A stretch of 64,000 bases of DNA from Methylibium sp035476815 (GTDB lineage: Bacteria; Pseudomonadota; Gammaproteobacteria; Burkholderiales; Burkholderiaceae_C). Location of the stretch: positions 1 to 64,000 of the forward strand of contig DATILD010000052.1 of NCBI GenBank assembly GCA_035476815.1, written 5' to 3'. Both the position numbers and the translations under genes were made by a program. The notes under the pieces are model-generated. The model did not search any database, was not told the DNA's origin, and worked only from the letters and a program-made list of their open reading frames with translations. This document shows positions 20,950-31,074 of this stretch, piece after piece; positions within the stretch are counted from its first letter, which is position 1; each line of letters starts with the position of its first letter.

Positions 20950-22037
20950 GCGCCACGCGGCCGCGACAGCCGGCGGCCGGCGGCGGGCGCGCCCGCCTCG
21001 AAGCGCGCCTCACCGAGGCCTGGCTGACACGCGGCCCCCTGGCCTGCGCGCTGTGGCCGTTGTCCTGGCTGTACCGGCTGCTGGTCGGCGCGCGCCGCGC
21101 CGCCTACCGCGCCGGGCTGCTGCGCGGCGAACGGCTGCCGCGGCCCGTGCTGGTGGTCGGTAACCGCATCGCCGGTGGCGCCGGCAAGACGCCGACGGTG
21201 CTGGCGCTGCTCGCCCATCTGCGCGCCGCGGGCTGGCGCCCGGGCGTGGTCTCGCGCGGCCACGGCGGCCGGGCGGGCGGCGGCGTGCGGGAAGTCAGGA
21301 CCGACACGCCGGCCGCCGAGGCCGGCGACGAGCCGCTGCTGCTGCGGCTGCGCGGCGGCGTGCCGGTGGTGGTCGGCGCCGACCGGGTGGCGGCGGGCTG
21401 GGCGCTGCTGGCCGCCCATCCCGAGGTCGACCTGCTCGTGGCCGACGACGGCCTGCAGCACCTGCGGCTGGCGCGCGACGTCGAGGTGGTGGTGTTCGAC
21501 GCCCGAGGCGCGGGCAACGGCTGGCTGCTGCCGGCCGGGCCGCTGCGCGAGCCGGCCGAGGTCGCATCCACCGCCGCGGCGACGCTGTTGCTCTACAACG
21601 CGCCGGCGCCGAGCACGCCGCTGCCCGGGCCGTGCGCGCGCGCGGCGCTGGCGGGTGCCGTCGAGTTGGGCGCCTGGTGGCGCGGCGCGGCGGCTACGCC
21701 GGCGGCGCTCGACGCGCTGCGTGGTCGTCCCGTCGTGGCCTGCGCCGGCGTGGCCCAGCCGCAGCGCTTCTTCGACCAGCTCGTCGCGGCCGGCCTGACG
21801 ATCGACCGGCTCGCGCTGGCCGATCACGCTCGTTACGACGCGCTGCCCTGGCCGTCGGGCGCGGCGGACGTGATCGTGACCGAGAAGGATGCCGTCAAGC
21901 TCGACCCGGCCCGCGTCGCGCACGAACGGCCCGGCAGTCGGGTGTGGGTCGCGCCGCTAGACTTCTCGCCCGGGCCGGCCTTCCTGGCCGCGCTCGATGC
22001 CGCGCTGGCGCCCTACGCCCGGCGCCTCGAAGGATGA
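20946..22037 (+). CDS. lpxK: Tetraacyldisaccharide 4'-kinase
   Basis: A 363-residue kinase that phosphorylates the lipid A disaccharide at the 4' position (sixth step of lipid A synthesis), at the inner membrane. An N-terminal hydrophobic helix at about 36-55 (LACALWPLSWLYRLLVGA) is followed by the P-loop GNRIAGGAGKTPTVL, then LLVADDGLQHLRLARDVEVVVFD and the C-terminal VTEKDAVKL. The start is TTG, overlapping the exbD stop. The 3' end overlaps the next gene by ATGA, so the cluster is coupled in translation. Confidence 0.95.
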   Translation: MSATRPRQPAAGGGRARLEARLTEAWLTRGPLACALWPLSWLYRLLVGARRAAYRAGLLRGERLPRPVLVVGNRIAGGAGKTPTVLALLAHLRAAGWRPGVVSRGHGGRAGGGVREVRTDTPAAEAGDEPLLLRLRGGVPVVVGADRVAAGWALLAAHPEVDLLVADDGLQHLRLARDVEVVVFDARGAGNGWLLPAGPLREPAEVASTAAATLLLYNAPAPSTPLPGPCARAALAGAVELGAWWRGAAATPAALDALRGRPVVACAGVAQPQRFFDQLVAAGLTIDRLALADHARYDALPWPSGAADVIVTEKDAVKLDPARVAHERPGSRVWVAPLDFSPGPAFLAALDAALAPYARRLEG

Positions 22038-22258
22038 GCATGGACACGCGATTGATGGAGCTGCTGGTCTGCCCGATCTGCAAGGGCCCGCTGACGCACG
22101 AGCGTGCCGACCGGCAGACGTTCGAGCTGCACTGCGCGGCCGACCGGCTGGCCTTTCCGGTGCGCGACGGGATCCCGGTGATGCTGGAGGCCGAGGCGCG
22201 GGCCCTGGAGGAACCGGGCTCGCAGCCCTCGCCGCTCGATCCCGACGCGGCATCGTGA
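22034..22258 (+). CDS. Trm112/UPF0434 family protein
   Basis: A 74-residue protein with LLVCPICKGPL and a second zinc-finger-like half (LHCAADRLAFPVRDGIPVML), typical of the YcaR/Trm112-like family that accompanies lpxK and kdsB. In eukaryotes and archaea Trm112 activates methyltransferases; the bacterial role is unproven. It overlaps lpxK (ATGA) and kdsB (GTGA). A second in-frame ATG two codons later is possible. Confidence 0.88.
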   Translation: MSMDTRLMELLVCPICKGPLTHERADRQTFELHCAADRLAFPVRDGIPVMLEAEARALEEPGSQPSPLDPDAAS

Positions 22259-23022
22259 GCTTCACGGTCCTGATCCCGGCCCGGCTGGCGTCGAGCCGGC
22301 TGCCCGACAAGCCGCTGGCCGACATCGCCGGCAGGCCGATGGTGGTGCATGTGGCCGAACGCGCCGCGCGCAGCGGCGCTATTGCGGTGGTGGTCGCGGC
22401 CGACGATCCGCGCACCGTCGCGGCCTGCGCCGCCCACGGGGTGCGTGCGATCCTGACCCGCACCGACCACGCCACCGGCAGCGACCGCCTCGCCGAGGCC
22501 TGCGAGCAGCTGGGGCTCGACGGCGACGACCTCGTGGTCAACGTGCAGGGCGACGAGCCGCTGATCGAGCCGACGCTGATCGACGCCTGCGCGGCCCTGC
22601 TGGCCGAGCGACCGGAATGCGTGATGGCCACCGCCGCCCATGCGATCGACGCCGCCGCCGAGTTCGCCAACCCGAACGTGGTGAAGGTGGTCTGCGACGC
22701 GCGCGGGCGGGCGCTGACCTTCTCGCGCGCGCCGCTGCCCTGGTGGCGCGACGGCTATGCGGGCGGCCTCGGCCCGGCCACGCCGCTCAGCGACCCGCCA
22801 CCGCTGCGCCACATCGGGCTGTACGCCTACCGCGCCGGCTTCCTGCGGCGCTTCCCCGGCTTGCCGGCCAGCCCGATCGAGCAGATCGAGTCGCTCGAGC
22901 AGCTGCGCGTGCTGTGGCATGGCGAGCGCATCGCGGTGCACGTGAGCGCGCTGCGGCCCGGACCGGGGGTGGACACGCCCGAGGACCTGGCGCGCGTGCG
23001 CGCGCTGCTGGCCGGGGCTTGA
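22255..23022 (+). CDS. kdsB: 3-deoxy-manno-octulosonate cytidylyltransferase
   Basis: A 255-residue enzyme that activates Kdo as CMP-Kdo for lipopolysaccharide core synthesis. Signatures are FTVLIPARLASSRLPDKPLADIAGRPM, TRTDHATGSDRLAEA, VNVQGDEPLI and LRHIGLYAYRAGFL. The GTG start overlaps the preceding stop. It is the last gene of the exbBD-lpxK-Trm112 operon; adk follows after 139 bases. Confidence 0.96.
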   Translation: MSFTVLIPARLASSRLPDKPLADIAGRPMVVHVAERAARSGAIAVVVAADDPRTVAACAAHGVRAILTRTDHATGSDRLAEACEQLGLDGDDLVVNVQGDEPLIEPTLIDACAALLAERPECVMATAAHAIDAAAEFANPNVVKVVCDARGRALTFSRAPLPWWRDGYAGGLGPATPLSDPPPLRHIGLYAYRAGFLRRFPGLPASPIEQIESLEQLRVLWHGERIAVHVSALRPGPGVDTPEDLARVRALLAGA

Positions 23023-23161
23023 GGCCAGCCGCGGGCGTAAGGCTCGCGAATGTGTGCGTGTTACCCTTCCCACGAAGGCCCAGGTCCGCCGCGGCGCTTC
23101 ATCCTTTCAGAGACAAGCGGAGCGCTCGCGCGAGCGCTCCAGAGAACGACGAGGACCCGCG

Positions 23162-23815
23162 ATGAGATTGATCCTGTTGGGCGCCCCCGGCGCCGGCAAG
23201 GGCACCCAGGCCGCCTTCATCTGCCAGAAGTACGGCATCCCGCAGATCTCGACCGGCGACATGCTGCGCGCCGCCGTCAAGGCCGGAACCAAGCTGGGCA
23301 TCGAGGCCAAGAAGGTGATGGACTCGGGCGGGCTCGTCGGCGACGAGATCATCATCGGCCTGGTCAGGGAACGCATCGCGCAGCCGGACTGCGCGAACGG
23401 CTTCCTGTTCGACGGCTTCCCGCGCACCATCCCGCAGGCCGACGCGATGAAGGCCGCCGGCGTCAAGCTCGACGTGGTGCTCGAGATCGACGTGCCCGAC
23501 GCCGCGATCATCGAGCGCATGAGCGGCCGCCGCGTGCACGTGGCCTCGGGCCGCACCTACCATGTCAAGTACAACCCGCCCAAGGTCGACGGCCAGGACG
23601 ACGCGACCGGCGAGCCGCTGATCCAGCGCGACGACGACAAGGAAGAGACCGTGCTGAAGCGCCTGCAGGTCTACCAGGCGCAGACGCGCCCGCTGGTCGA
23701 CTACTACGCCGCCTGGGCCGCCACCGGCGACGCGCAGGCGCCGCGCTACGCCAAGATCTCGGGCACCGGCACGGTCGACGAGATCACCGCGCGGGCGATG
23801 GCCGCGCTGGCCTGA
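23162..23815 (+). CDS. adk: Adenylate kinase
   Basis: A 217-residue long-form adenylate kinase (AMP + ATP to 2 ADP). It has the P-loop GAPGAGKGTQ, the AMP-binding QISTGDMLRAA, DGFPRTIPQADA, and the LID domain GRRVHVASGRTYHVKYNPPKVDGQDDATGEPLIQRDDD. The LID lacks the zinc-binding cysteines of Gram-positive enzymes. The ATG lies at the end of a 139-base gap with a purine-rich GAGGACCC upstream. A terminator follows. Confidence 0.97.
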   Translation: MRLILLGAPGAGKGTQAAFICQKYGIPQISTGDMLRAAVKAGTKLGIEAKKVMDSGGLVGDEIIIGLVRERIAQPDCANGFLFDGFPRTIPQADAMKAAGVKLDVVLEIDVPDAAIIERMSGRRVHVASGRTYHVKYNPPKVDGQDDATGEPLIQRDDDKEETVLKRLQVYQAQTRPLVDYYAAWAATGDAQAPRYAKISGTGTVDEITARAMAALA

Positions 23816-23850
23816 CCGATTCGAAGCTCGCGCGGCACGCCGCTTGCACG

Positions 23851-23880
23851 AAGGCCGCCCGAGAGCGGCCTTCTTCTCCT
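23851..23880 (+). terminator. Terminator of adk
   Basis: AAGGCCGC / GCGGCCTT hairpin (23851-23872, six-base loop) followed by TCTTCTCCTTTT, 36 bases after the adk stop. Confidence 0.85.
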
Positions 23881-23887
23881 TTTATGA

Positions 23888-23903
23888 TTGACGTTTACGT
23901 CAA
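23888..23903. promoter_or_regulatory. LiuR-like palindromic operator
   Basis: TTGACGTTTACGTCAA, a perfect seven-base inverted repeat with a two-base centre; a third half-site CGTCAA follows at 23904-23909. It lies 25 bases before the HSD10-like gene. The shape resembles sites described for MerR-family LiuR regulators of branched-chain amino acid and acyl-CoA catabolism; that identity is from memory and is inference. Confidence 0.6.
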
Positions 23904-23927
23904 CGTCAACTTTTCCAGGAACTGAAC

Positions 23928-24686
23928 ATGGACATCGCAGGCAAGGTCTTCATCGTCACCGGCGGGGCCTCGGGCCTGGGCGAGGGCACGGCGCGCATGC
24001 TGGCCGCGGCCGGCGCCACCGTCGTCGTCGCCGACCTGCAGGCCGAGCGCGGCGAGACGGTCGCGAAGGAGATCGGCGGCGCCTTCGTCAAGTGCGACGT
24101 CGCCAGCGAGGCCGATGGTCAGGCCGTCGTCGCGAAGGCGGTGTCGCTCGGCAAGCTGATGGGCCTGGTCAATTGCGCCGGCATCGCGCCCGCGGTCAAG
24201 ACCGTCGGCAAGGACGGCGCCCACCCGCTGGCGACCTTCGCGAAGACGATCACGGTGAACCTGATCGGCACGTTCAACATGATCCGCCTCGCCGCCGAGG
24301 CGATGGCGAAGAACGATCCCGAGCCGACCGGCGAGCGCGGCGTGCTGATCTCGACCGCCAGCGTCGCCGCCTACGACGGCCAGATCGGCCAGGCCGCCTA
24401 TTCCGCCAGCAAGGGCGGCGTCGTCGGCATGACGCTGCCGATCGCGCGCGACCTGGCGCGCAACGGCATCCGCAACATGACGATCGCACCGGGCATCTTC
24501 GGCACCCCGATGCTGTTCGGCATGCCCAAGGAGGTGCAGGACGCGCTGGCCGCGGGCGTGCCCTTCCCCAGCCGCCTCGGCACGCCCGAGGACTACGCGA
24601 AGCTGGCCAGGCACATCATCGAGAACGAGATGCTCAATGGCGAGGTGATCCGGCTCGACGGCGCGATCCGGCTGGCGCCCAAGTGA
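23928..24686 (+). CDS. HSD10-like 3-hydroxyacyl-CoA dehydrogenase (SDR family)
   Basis: A 252-residue short-chain dehydrogenase. The cofactor motif is TGGASGLGEG with Asp in VVADLQ (NAD preference), then NCAG and catalytic Ser (ISTASVAAYDGQIGQ), Tyr and Lys (YSASKGG). The overall sequence, including GTFNMIRLAAEAM, APGIFGTPMLFGMP and the AKLARHIIENEMLNGEVIRLDGAIR ending, matches 17-beta-HSD type 10 proteins, which oxidise 2-methyl-3-hydroxybutyryl-CoA in isoleucine breakdown and short 3-hydroxyacyl-CoAs. A perfect palindromic operator directly upstream fits control by a catabolic regulator. It is transcribed alone between adk and dnaG. Confidence 0.88.
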   Translation: MDIAGKVFIVTGGASGLGEGTARMLAAAGATVVVADLQAERGETVAKEIGGAFVKCDVASEADGQAVVAKAVSLGKLMGLVNCAGIAPAVKTVGKDGAHPLATFAKTITVNLIGTFNMIRLAAEAMAKNDPEPTGERGVLISTASVAAYDGQIGQAAYSASKGGVVGMTLPIARDLARNGIRNMTIAPGIFGTPMLFGMPKEVQDALAAGVPFPSRLGTPEDYAKLARHIIENEMLNGEVIRLDGAIRLAPK

Positions 24687-24714
24687 TACCGGCGGGGCTG
24701 GCTAGACTCGGCCC

Positions 24715-26541
24715 GTGATCCCCCAGCCCTTCATCCAGGACCTGCTCGCGCGCGCCGACATCGCCGACATCGTCGGCCGCTACGTGCAGCTGAAGAAGGC
24801 CGGGATCAACCTGAAGGGGCTGTGCCCCTTCCACGGCGAGAAATCGCCCAGCTTCATCGTCAGCCCGACGCGGCAGACCTACCACTGCTTCGGCTGCGGC
24901 GCCCATGGCAACGCGATCGGCTTCCTGATGGAGCATGCCGGCATGGGCTTCACCGACGCGGTGCGCGACCTCGCCCAGCAGCTCGGCATGGCCGTACCCG
25001 AGGACGACCGCACGCCCGAGGAGCGCGAGCGCGAGCGCGCCACCAAGGAGCGCCAGGCCACCCTCACCGAGGTGCTGGCCAAGGCCGGCGAGCACTGGCG
25101 CAAGCAGTTGAAGGCCAGCGAGCGCGCGATCGCCTACCTCAAGAAGCGTGGCCTGACCGGCGAGATCGCCGCGCGTTTCGGCCTCGGCTACGCGCCCGAG
25201 GGCTGGCGCGGCCTCGCCAGCGCCTTCCCGCGCTACGACGACCCGCTGCTGGCCGAGGCCGGCCTGGTGATCGTCCAGGGCGAGGAGGGCGAGGAGCAGA
25301 AGCGCTACGACCGCTTCCGCGACCGCGTGATGTTCCCGATCCGCTCGGTGCAGGGCGAGGTGATCGGCTTCGGCGGCCGCGTGCTCGACCAGGGCGAGCC
25401 CAAGTACCTGAATTCGCCGGAGACGCCGGTGTTCGTCAAGGGCCGCGAGCTCTACGGCCTGCACGAGGCCCGCGCCGCGCTGCGCGAGCGCGGCTACGCG
25501 CTGGTGGTCGAGGGCTACATGGACGTGGTGGCGCTGGCCCAGCTCGGCTTCCCGAACGCGGTCGCGACGCTCGGCACCGCCTGCACCGAGGAGCATGTGA
25601 GGAAGCTGCTGCGCTTCACCGACCGCATCGTGTTCAGCTTCGACGGCGACGCCGCCGGCCGGCGCGCCGCCGGCCGCGCGCTCGAGGCCGCGCTGCCGCA
25701 CGCGAGCGACACGCGCAGCATCGCCTTCCTGTTCCTGCCCGCCGAGCATGACCCGGACTCCTATGTCCGCGAGCATGGCGCCGAGGCCTTCGAGGCCTGC
25801 GTGCAGCAGGCCGTGCCGCTGTCGCGCCAGCTGCTCGAGGCCGCCCGCGACGGCGGCGAGGTCGACACCGCCGAGGGCCGCGCCCAGATGCTGGCCCGCG
25901 CCAAGCCGCTGTGGTCGGCGCTGCCGGACGGGGCGCTGCGGCGCCAGCTGTTCGGCGACCTGGCCCGCGCCGGCGGGCTCGAGCCGGCCGAACTGGAGTC
26001 GCTGTGGGGCGGCGGTGCGGTGCCGCGCCGCGCCGCGCCGGCCCCGTCGCGGCAGCGCCCGGCCCGGCGCGCGCTGCGCACCACGACCAGCTCGCTCGAC
26101 CGCGGCGCCTGGCTGCTGGTGCAGCGCTGCGACCTTTGGGACCGGCTCGATGCGGCCGCCCACGAACTGCTGTGCGAGGTGCTCGACCCGCATGGCGCCT
26201 TCTTCCGCTGGCTGGACCGCCGCTTCCACGACGAAGGCCCGCTGTCGCCGCAGACCCTGCTCGACGAGATGCGCGCCGGCGGCGCGGCGCTCGGCCTCGC
26301 GGCGCTGGCCGAACGGCTCGGCGCGCTGCATGACGTCTCGACGGGCGAGCATGCAGAGGTGGAGCTGCGCGTCATCGCTGACCGGGTGCGCCTCGACGCA
26401 CTGGACCGGGACCTCGAGTCGCTCAGTGCGGCCGCCTCGATGACGCCCGAGGCCGTCGAGGCCTACCGCCGCATCCAGGCTGAAGCAACGGCCATTCGAG
26501 CCGAGCTGCGGCGGGCGACGACAGGCCTCGGCGGCGGGTGA
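24715..26541 (+). CDS. dnaG: DNA primase
   Basis: A 608-residue primase that makes RNA primers at the fork. It has the N-terminal CHC2 zinc finger (CPFHGEKSPSFIVSPTR...CFGCG, about 38-65), the catalytic core at about 120-340 with the Toprim motifs VVEGYMDVVALAQ and FSFDGDAAGRRA, and a C-terminal helicase-interaction domain. The start is GTG, 28 bases after the dehydrogenase. It is followed after 312 bases by rpoD. The usual rpsU-yqeY genes are not in front; adk and the SDR gene occupy that place. Confidence 0.96.
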   Translation: MIPQPFIQDLLARADIADIVGRYVQLKKAGINLKGLCPFHGEKSPSFIVSPTRQTYHCFGCGAHGNAIGFLMEHAGMGFTDAVRDLAQQLGMAVPEDDRTPEERERERATKERQATLTEVLAKAGEHWRKQLKASERAIAYLKKRGLTGEIAARFGLGYAPEGWRGLASAFPRYDDPLLAEAGLVIVQGEEGEEQKRYDRFRDRVMFPIRSVQGEVIGFGGRVLDQGEPKYLNSPETPVFVKGRELYGLHEARAALRERGYALVVEGYMDVVALAQLGFPNAVATLGTACTEEHVRKLLRFTDRIVFSFDGDAAGRRAAGRALEAALPHASDTRSIAFLFLPAEHDPDSYVREHGAEAFEACVQQAVPLSRQLLEAARDGGEVDTAEGRAQMLARAKPLWSALPDGALRRQLFGDLARAGGLEPAELESLWGGGAVPRRAAPAPSRQRPARRALRTTTSSLDRGAWLLVQRCDLWDRLDAAAHELLCEVLDPHGAFFRWLDRRFHDEGPLSPQTLLDEMRAGGAALGLAALAERLGALHDVSTGEHAEVELRVIADRVRLDALDRDLESLSAAASMTPEAVEAYRRIQAEATAIRAELRRATTGLGGG

Positions 26542-26551
26542 CAGCCCTACT

Positions 26552-26580
26552 TTGACGCATCGCTGACCTTCGCCGATAAT
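26552..26580 (+). promoter_or_regulatory. Sigma-70 promoter of rpoD
   Basis: TTGACG (26552-26557), 17-base spacer, GATAAT (26575-26580): near-consensus housekeeping promoter directly after the dnaG stop. The transcript would carry a leader of about 265 bases before the rpoD ATG. In that leader (26587-26853) I see no gene and no clear regulatory fold. Confidence 0.8.
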
Positions 26581-26853
26581 GCAGGGTTTGTCAGATGCGG
26601 CAAGAGTGAGCGCAGCACCTCCGGGCCCCGGCCACCCGCGACACGGGTCACCTTCAGGCCAATCCCACCCGCCAGGGCTGCACCTTATGGATCCTCACGC
26701 GAGCTTGCCCGCCGACGCCGCCGTTGCAGGCCCACACCCCGGCCCTGCACCCGCCCGAACCGCCGCTGCGCGCCACTGGATGGCGCGCGGGTTGCGGCAC
26801 GCGCACGGCGTCCGGCCTTCGGACTCCCCAGAAACCGCCGTCCAAGGAATCGC

Positions 26854-29076
<2,223 letters not shown>

Positions 29077-29209
29077 AGGAGATGCGCCAGGGACGGGCCG
29101 CCGAAGGCCGCGCGGTCGCGCAGCGAGCGCTCCTCGGCTTGCGCCGAAGGCACAAGCTGAGGACCTACCTGGACAATCTGTAAGCAGCGGTTCGCCGCCT
29201 GCTACTCGA

Positions 29210-29235
29210 AACCCGGCCGAGCGCCGGGTTTTTTC
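29210..29235 (+). terminator. Terminator of rpoD
   Basis: AACCCGGC / GCCGGGTT perfect eight-base stem with a five-base loop, followed by TTTTTTC. It lies beyond the duplicated tail. Confidence 0.9.
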
Positions 29236-29315
29236 TGCCCGCCGGCTGGCATGGGTCGTGCACTTCAGCACACCATACACTTGCGGGTGACCAATTGCGT
29301 CAGTCCTTCGCCCCG

Positions 29316-30263
29316 ATGACGACCCTGCTGCAGCGCACCGTCCTGTTCGCCGACCTGCGCGGCAGCACCGGGCTGTTCGAGACGCTTGGCAATGCCGAGG
29401 CCGCGGCGGTGGTGACGCAGAGCGTGGGACTGATGGGCCAGATCGTCGTGTCCTGCGGCGGCACGGTGGTCAAGACCCTGGGCGACGGCCTGATGGCGGT
29501 GTTCGAGGAGCCGCAGCAGGGCGTCGCCGCCGCCGACGAGATGCACCAGTCGCTCGACCGCATCGTCGCGGCCCGGCGCGGCAGCGCCGGCGCCCGGCGC
29601 CCGGCGCTGAAGCTGCAGGTCGCGATGGCGCATGGCGAGGTGGTCGAGGTGGGCGGCGACTGCTTCGGCGACGCCGTCAACGTGGCCGCCCGCCTGCTCG
29701 ACAGCGCCGGCGACAACGAGACGCTCGCGACCCAGCAGGTGCTCGACGGGCTGGTCGGCGAGGATCGCGGGCGCTTCCGCTCGCTGTCCAAGCTGCAGCT
29801 GCGCGGTCGCCAGGAGGCCGTGCAGGTGCACCGGCTGGAGGCGCTGCGCTTCGGCGAGACGGTCGCGACGCTGTTCGAGGGCACCGTCCCCACCATCGCG
29901 GCCGACGGCATCCGGCTGCGCTGGCTCGATGTCGACCGCGCGTTCGGCGGCCCCGACCTGCCGATCGTGCTCGGGCGCAGCCCGCAGGCCACGCTGTGCA
30001 TCGACGACACCCGCGTGTCGCGTTCGCACGCGCGGGTCGAGTGGCATGGCGGCACCTTCCAGATCAGCGACCTCAGCTACAACGGCAGCTTCGTGCGCTT
30101 CACCGGCAGCTCGGAGATCGTCGCCCTGCGGCGCGGCAGCTGCACGCTGCACGGCAGCGGCGTGATCTGCCTCGGCGCCTCGCCGACCGACCCGACCGCC
30201 CCGTCGGTGCACTTCGAGGTGCTCGGCAACTTCGAGGCCACCGACCCGCGGCCGCGGCGCTGA
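29316..30263 (+). CDS. Class III adenylate cyclase with C-terminal FHA domain
   Basis: A 315-residue soluble two-domain protein. The cyclase domain (about 5-175) keeps the catalytic set: metal-binding Asp13 (FADLRGST) and Asp57 (KTLGDGLMAVF), adenine-selecting Lys53 and Asp115, and transition-state Asn122 and Arg126 (GDAVNVAARL). It should therefore make cAMP. The C-terminal FHA domain (about 196-310) has LGRSPQ, SRSHARVEW and LSYNGSF, the phosphothreonine-binding set. Both domains are common; the fusion suggests localisation or control by Ser/Thr phosphorylation. No membrane segment is seen. An in-frame TTG seven codons upstream is possible. It is convergent with the HAD gene, two bases apart. 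Confidence 0.88.
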   Translation: MTTLLQRTVLFADLRGSTGLFETLGNAEAAAVVTQSVGLMGQIVVSCGGTVVKTLGDGLMAVFEEPQQGVAAADEMHQSLDRIVAARRGSAGARRPALKLQVAMAHGEVVEVGGDCFGDAVNVAARLLDSAGDNETLATQQVLDGLVGEDRGRFRSLSKLQLRGRQEAVQVHRLEALRFGETVATLFEGTVPTIAADGIRLRWLDVDRAFGGPDLPIVLGRSPQATLCIDDTRVSRSHARVEWHGGTFQISDLSYNGSFVRFTGSSEIVALRRGSCTLHGSGVICLGASPTDPTAPSVHFEVLGNFEATDPRPRR

Positions 30264-30265
30264 GG

Positions 30266-30976
30266 TCAGGCCCCCAGCGCGTCGGCCAGCGCGGCCAGGT
30301 CCGGCCCGTGCCAGCACCGCGGCGCCTGCGCCGGCAGCGCGGCGCCAGCGCGGCGGATCCAGGCCGCGTGCAGGCCGGCGCCGAGCGCGCCGTGCACGTC
30401 GAGCGCCAGGTCGTCGCCGATGTGCAGCACCTCGTCCGGCGCGCAGCCCAGACGCTCGCAGGCGGCCGCGAAGATGCGCGCATCGGGCTTGCCGACGCCG
30501 ACCTCGCGCGCCGCCAGGCTGCCGACGAAGCAGTCGGCGATGCCGATGCGCGCGATGTCGGCGTTGCCGTTGGACAGCGCCAGCACCGGCCAGCGCGCCG
30601 CCAGCCGCCGCAGCGCCGGCATCGCGTCCGGATAGAACTCCACCCGCTGGCGGGCGGCGAAGAACACCTCGAACGCCGGCACGGCCAACGCCGGATCGTC
30701 GCCGCCGGCGGCGAGCATGCGTTCGATCGCCTCCAGACGCTGCGCCGACAGGTCATGCGCCAGCGCGGGCCGCTCGCGCGCGACCGCCTCGCGCAGCGCA
30801 CGCATCGCGGCCAGGTCGTGGCGCCGGGCGGTGGCCGGCGCGTGGCGCAGCAGCCAGTCGCGCAGCGCGGCCTCGGCCCGCTCGATCGCCGGCCAGACGG
30901 GCCAGAGGGTGTCGTCGAGGTCGAGCGTCAGCGCACGCAGACGCGCCGGGTGGGGGGTCGGGGTCGGGGGGGCCAT
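30266..30976 (-). CDS. HAD-superfamily hydrolase (subfamily IA)
   Basis: A 236-residue phosphatase-like protein. Motif I is LTLDLDDTLWPVW, motif II SNGN, motif III KPDARIF and motif IV HIGDDLALDV, with a helical cap between I and II. The sequence resembles YigB-type FMN and sugar phosphatases, but substrate cannot be read from sequence. It is followed by a convergent cyclase gene and preceded by a divergent sensor kinase across 98 bases. Confidence 0.88.
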   Translation of the reverse strand: MAPPTPTPHPARLRALTLDLDDTLWPVWPAIERAEAALRDWLLRHAPATARRHDLAAMRALREAVARERPALAHDLSAQRLEAIERMLAAGGDDPALAVPAFEVFFAARQRVEFYPDAMPALRRLAARWPVLALSNGNADIARIGIADCFVGSLAAREVGVGKPDARIFAAACERLGCAPDEVLHIGDDLALDVHGALGAGLHAAWIRRAGAALPAQAPRCWHGPDLAALADALGA

Positions 30977-31074
30977 GCCGGGCGACAGTGTGACCGAAGC
31001 CCCACGCCCCGGCGCGGGACGCGGCCGGTCACGGATTACAGTCGTTGGGTCATCGATCGCCGGCCGCGAGCCGC

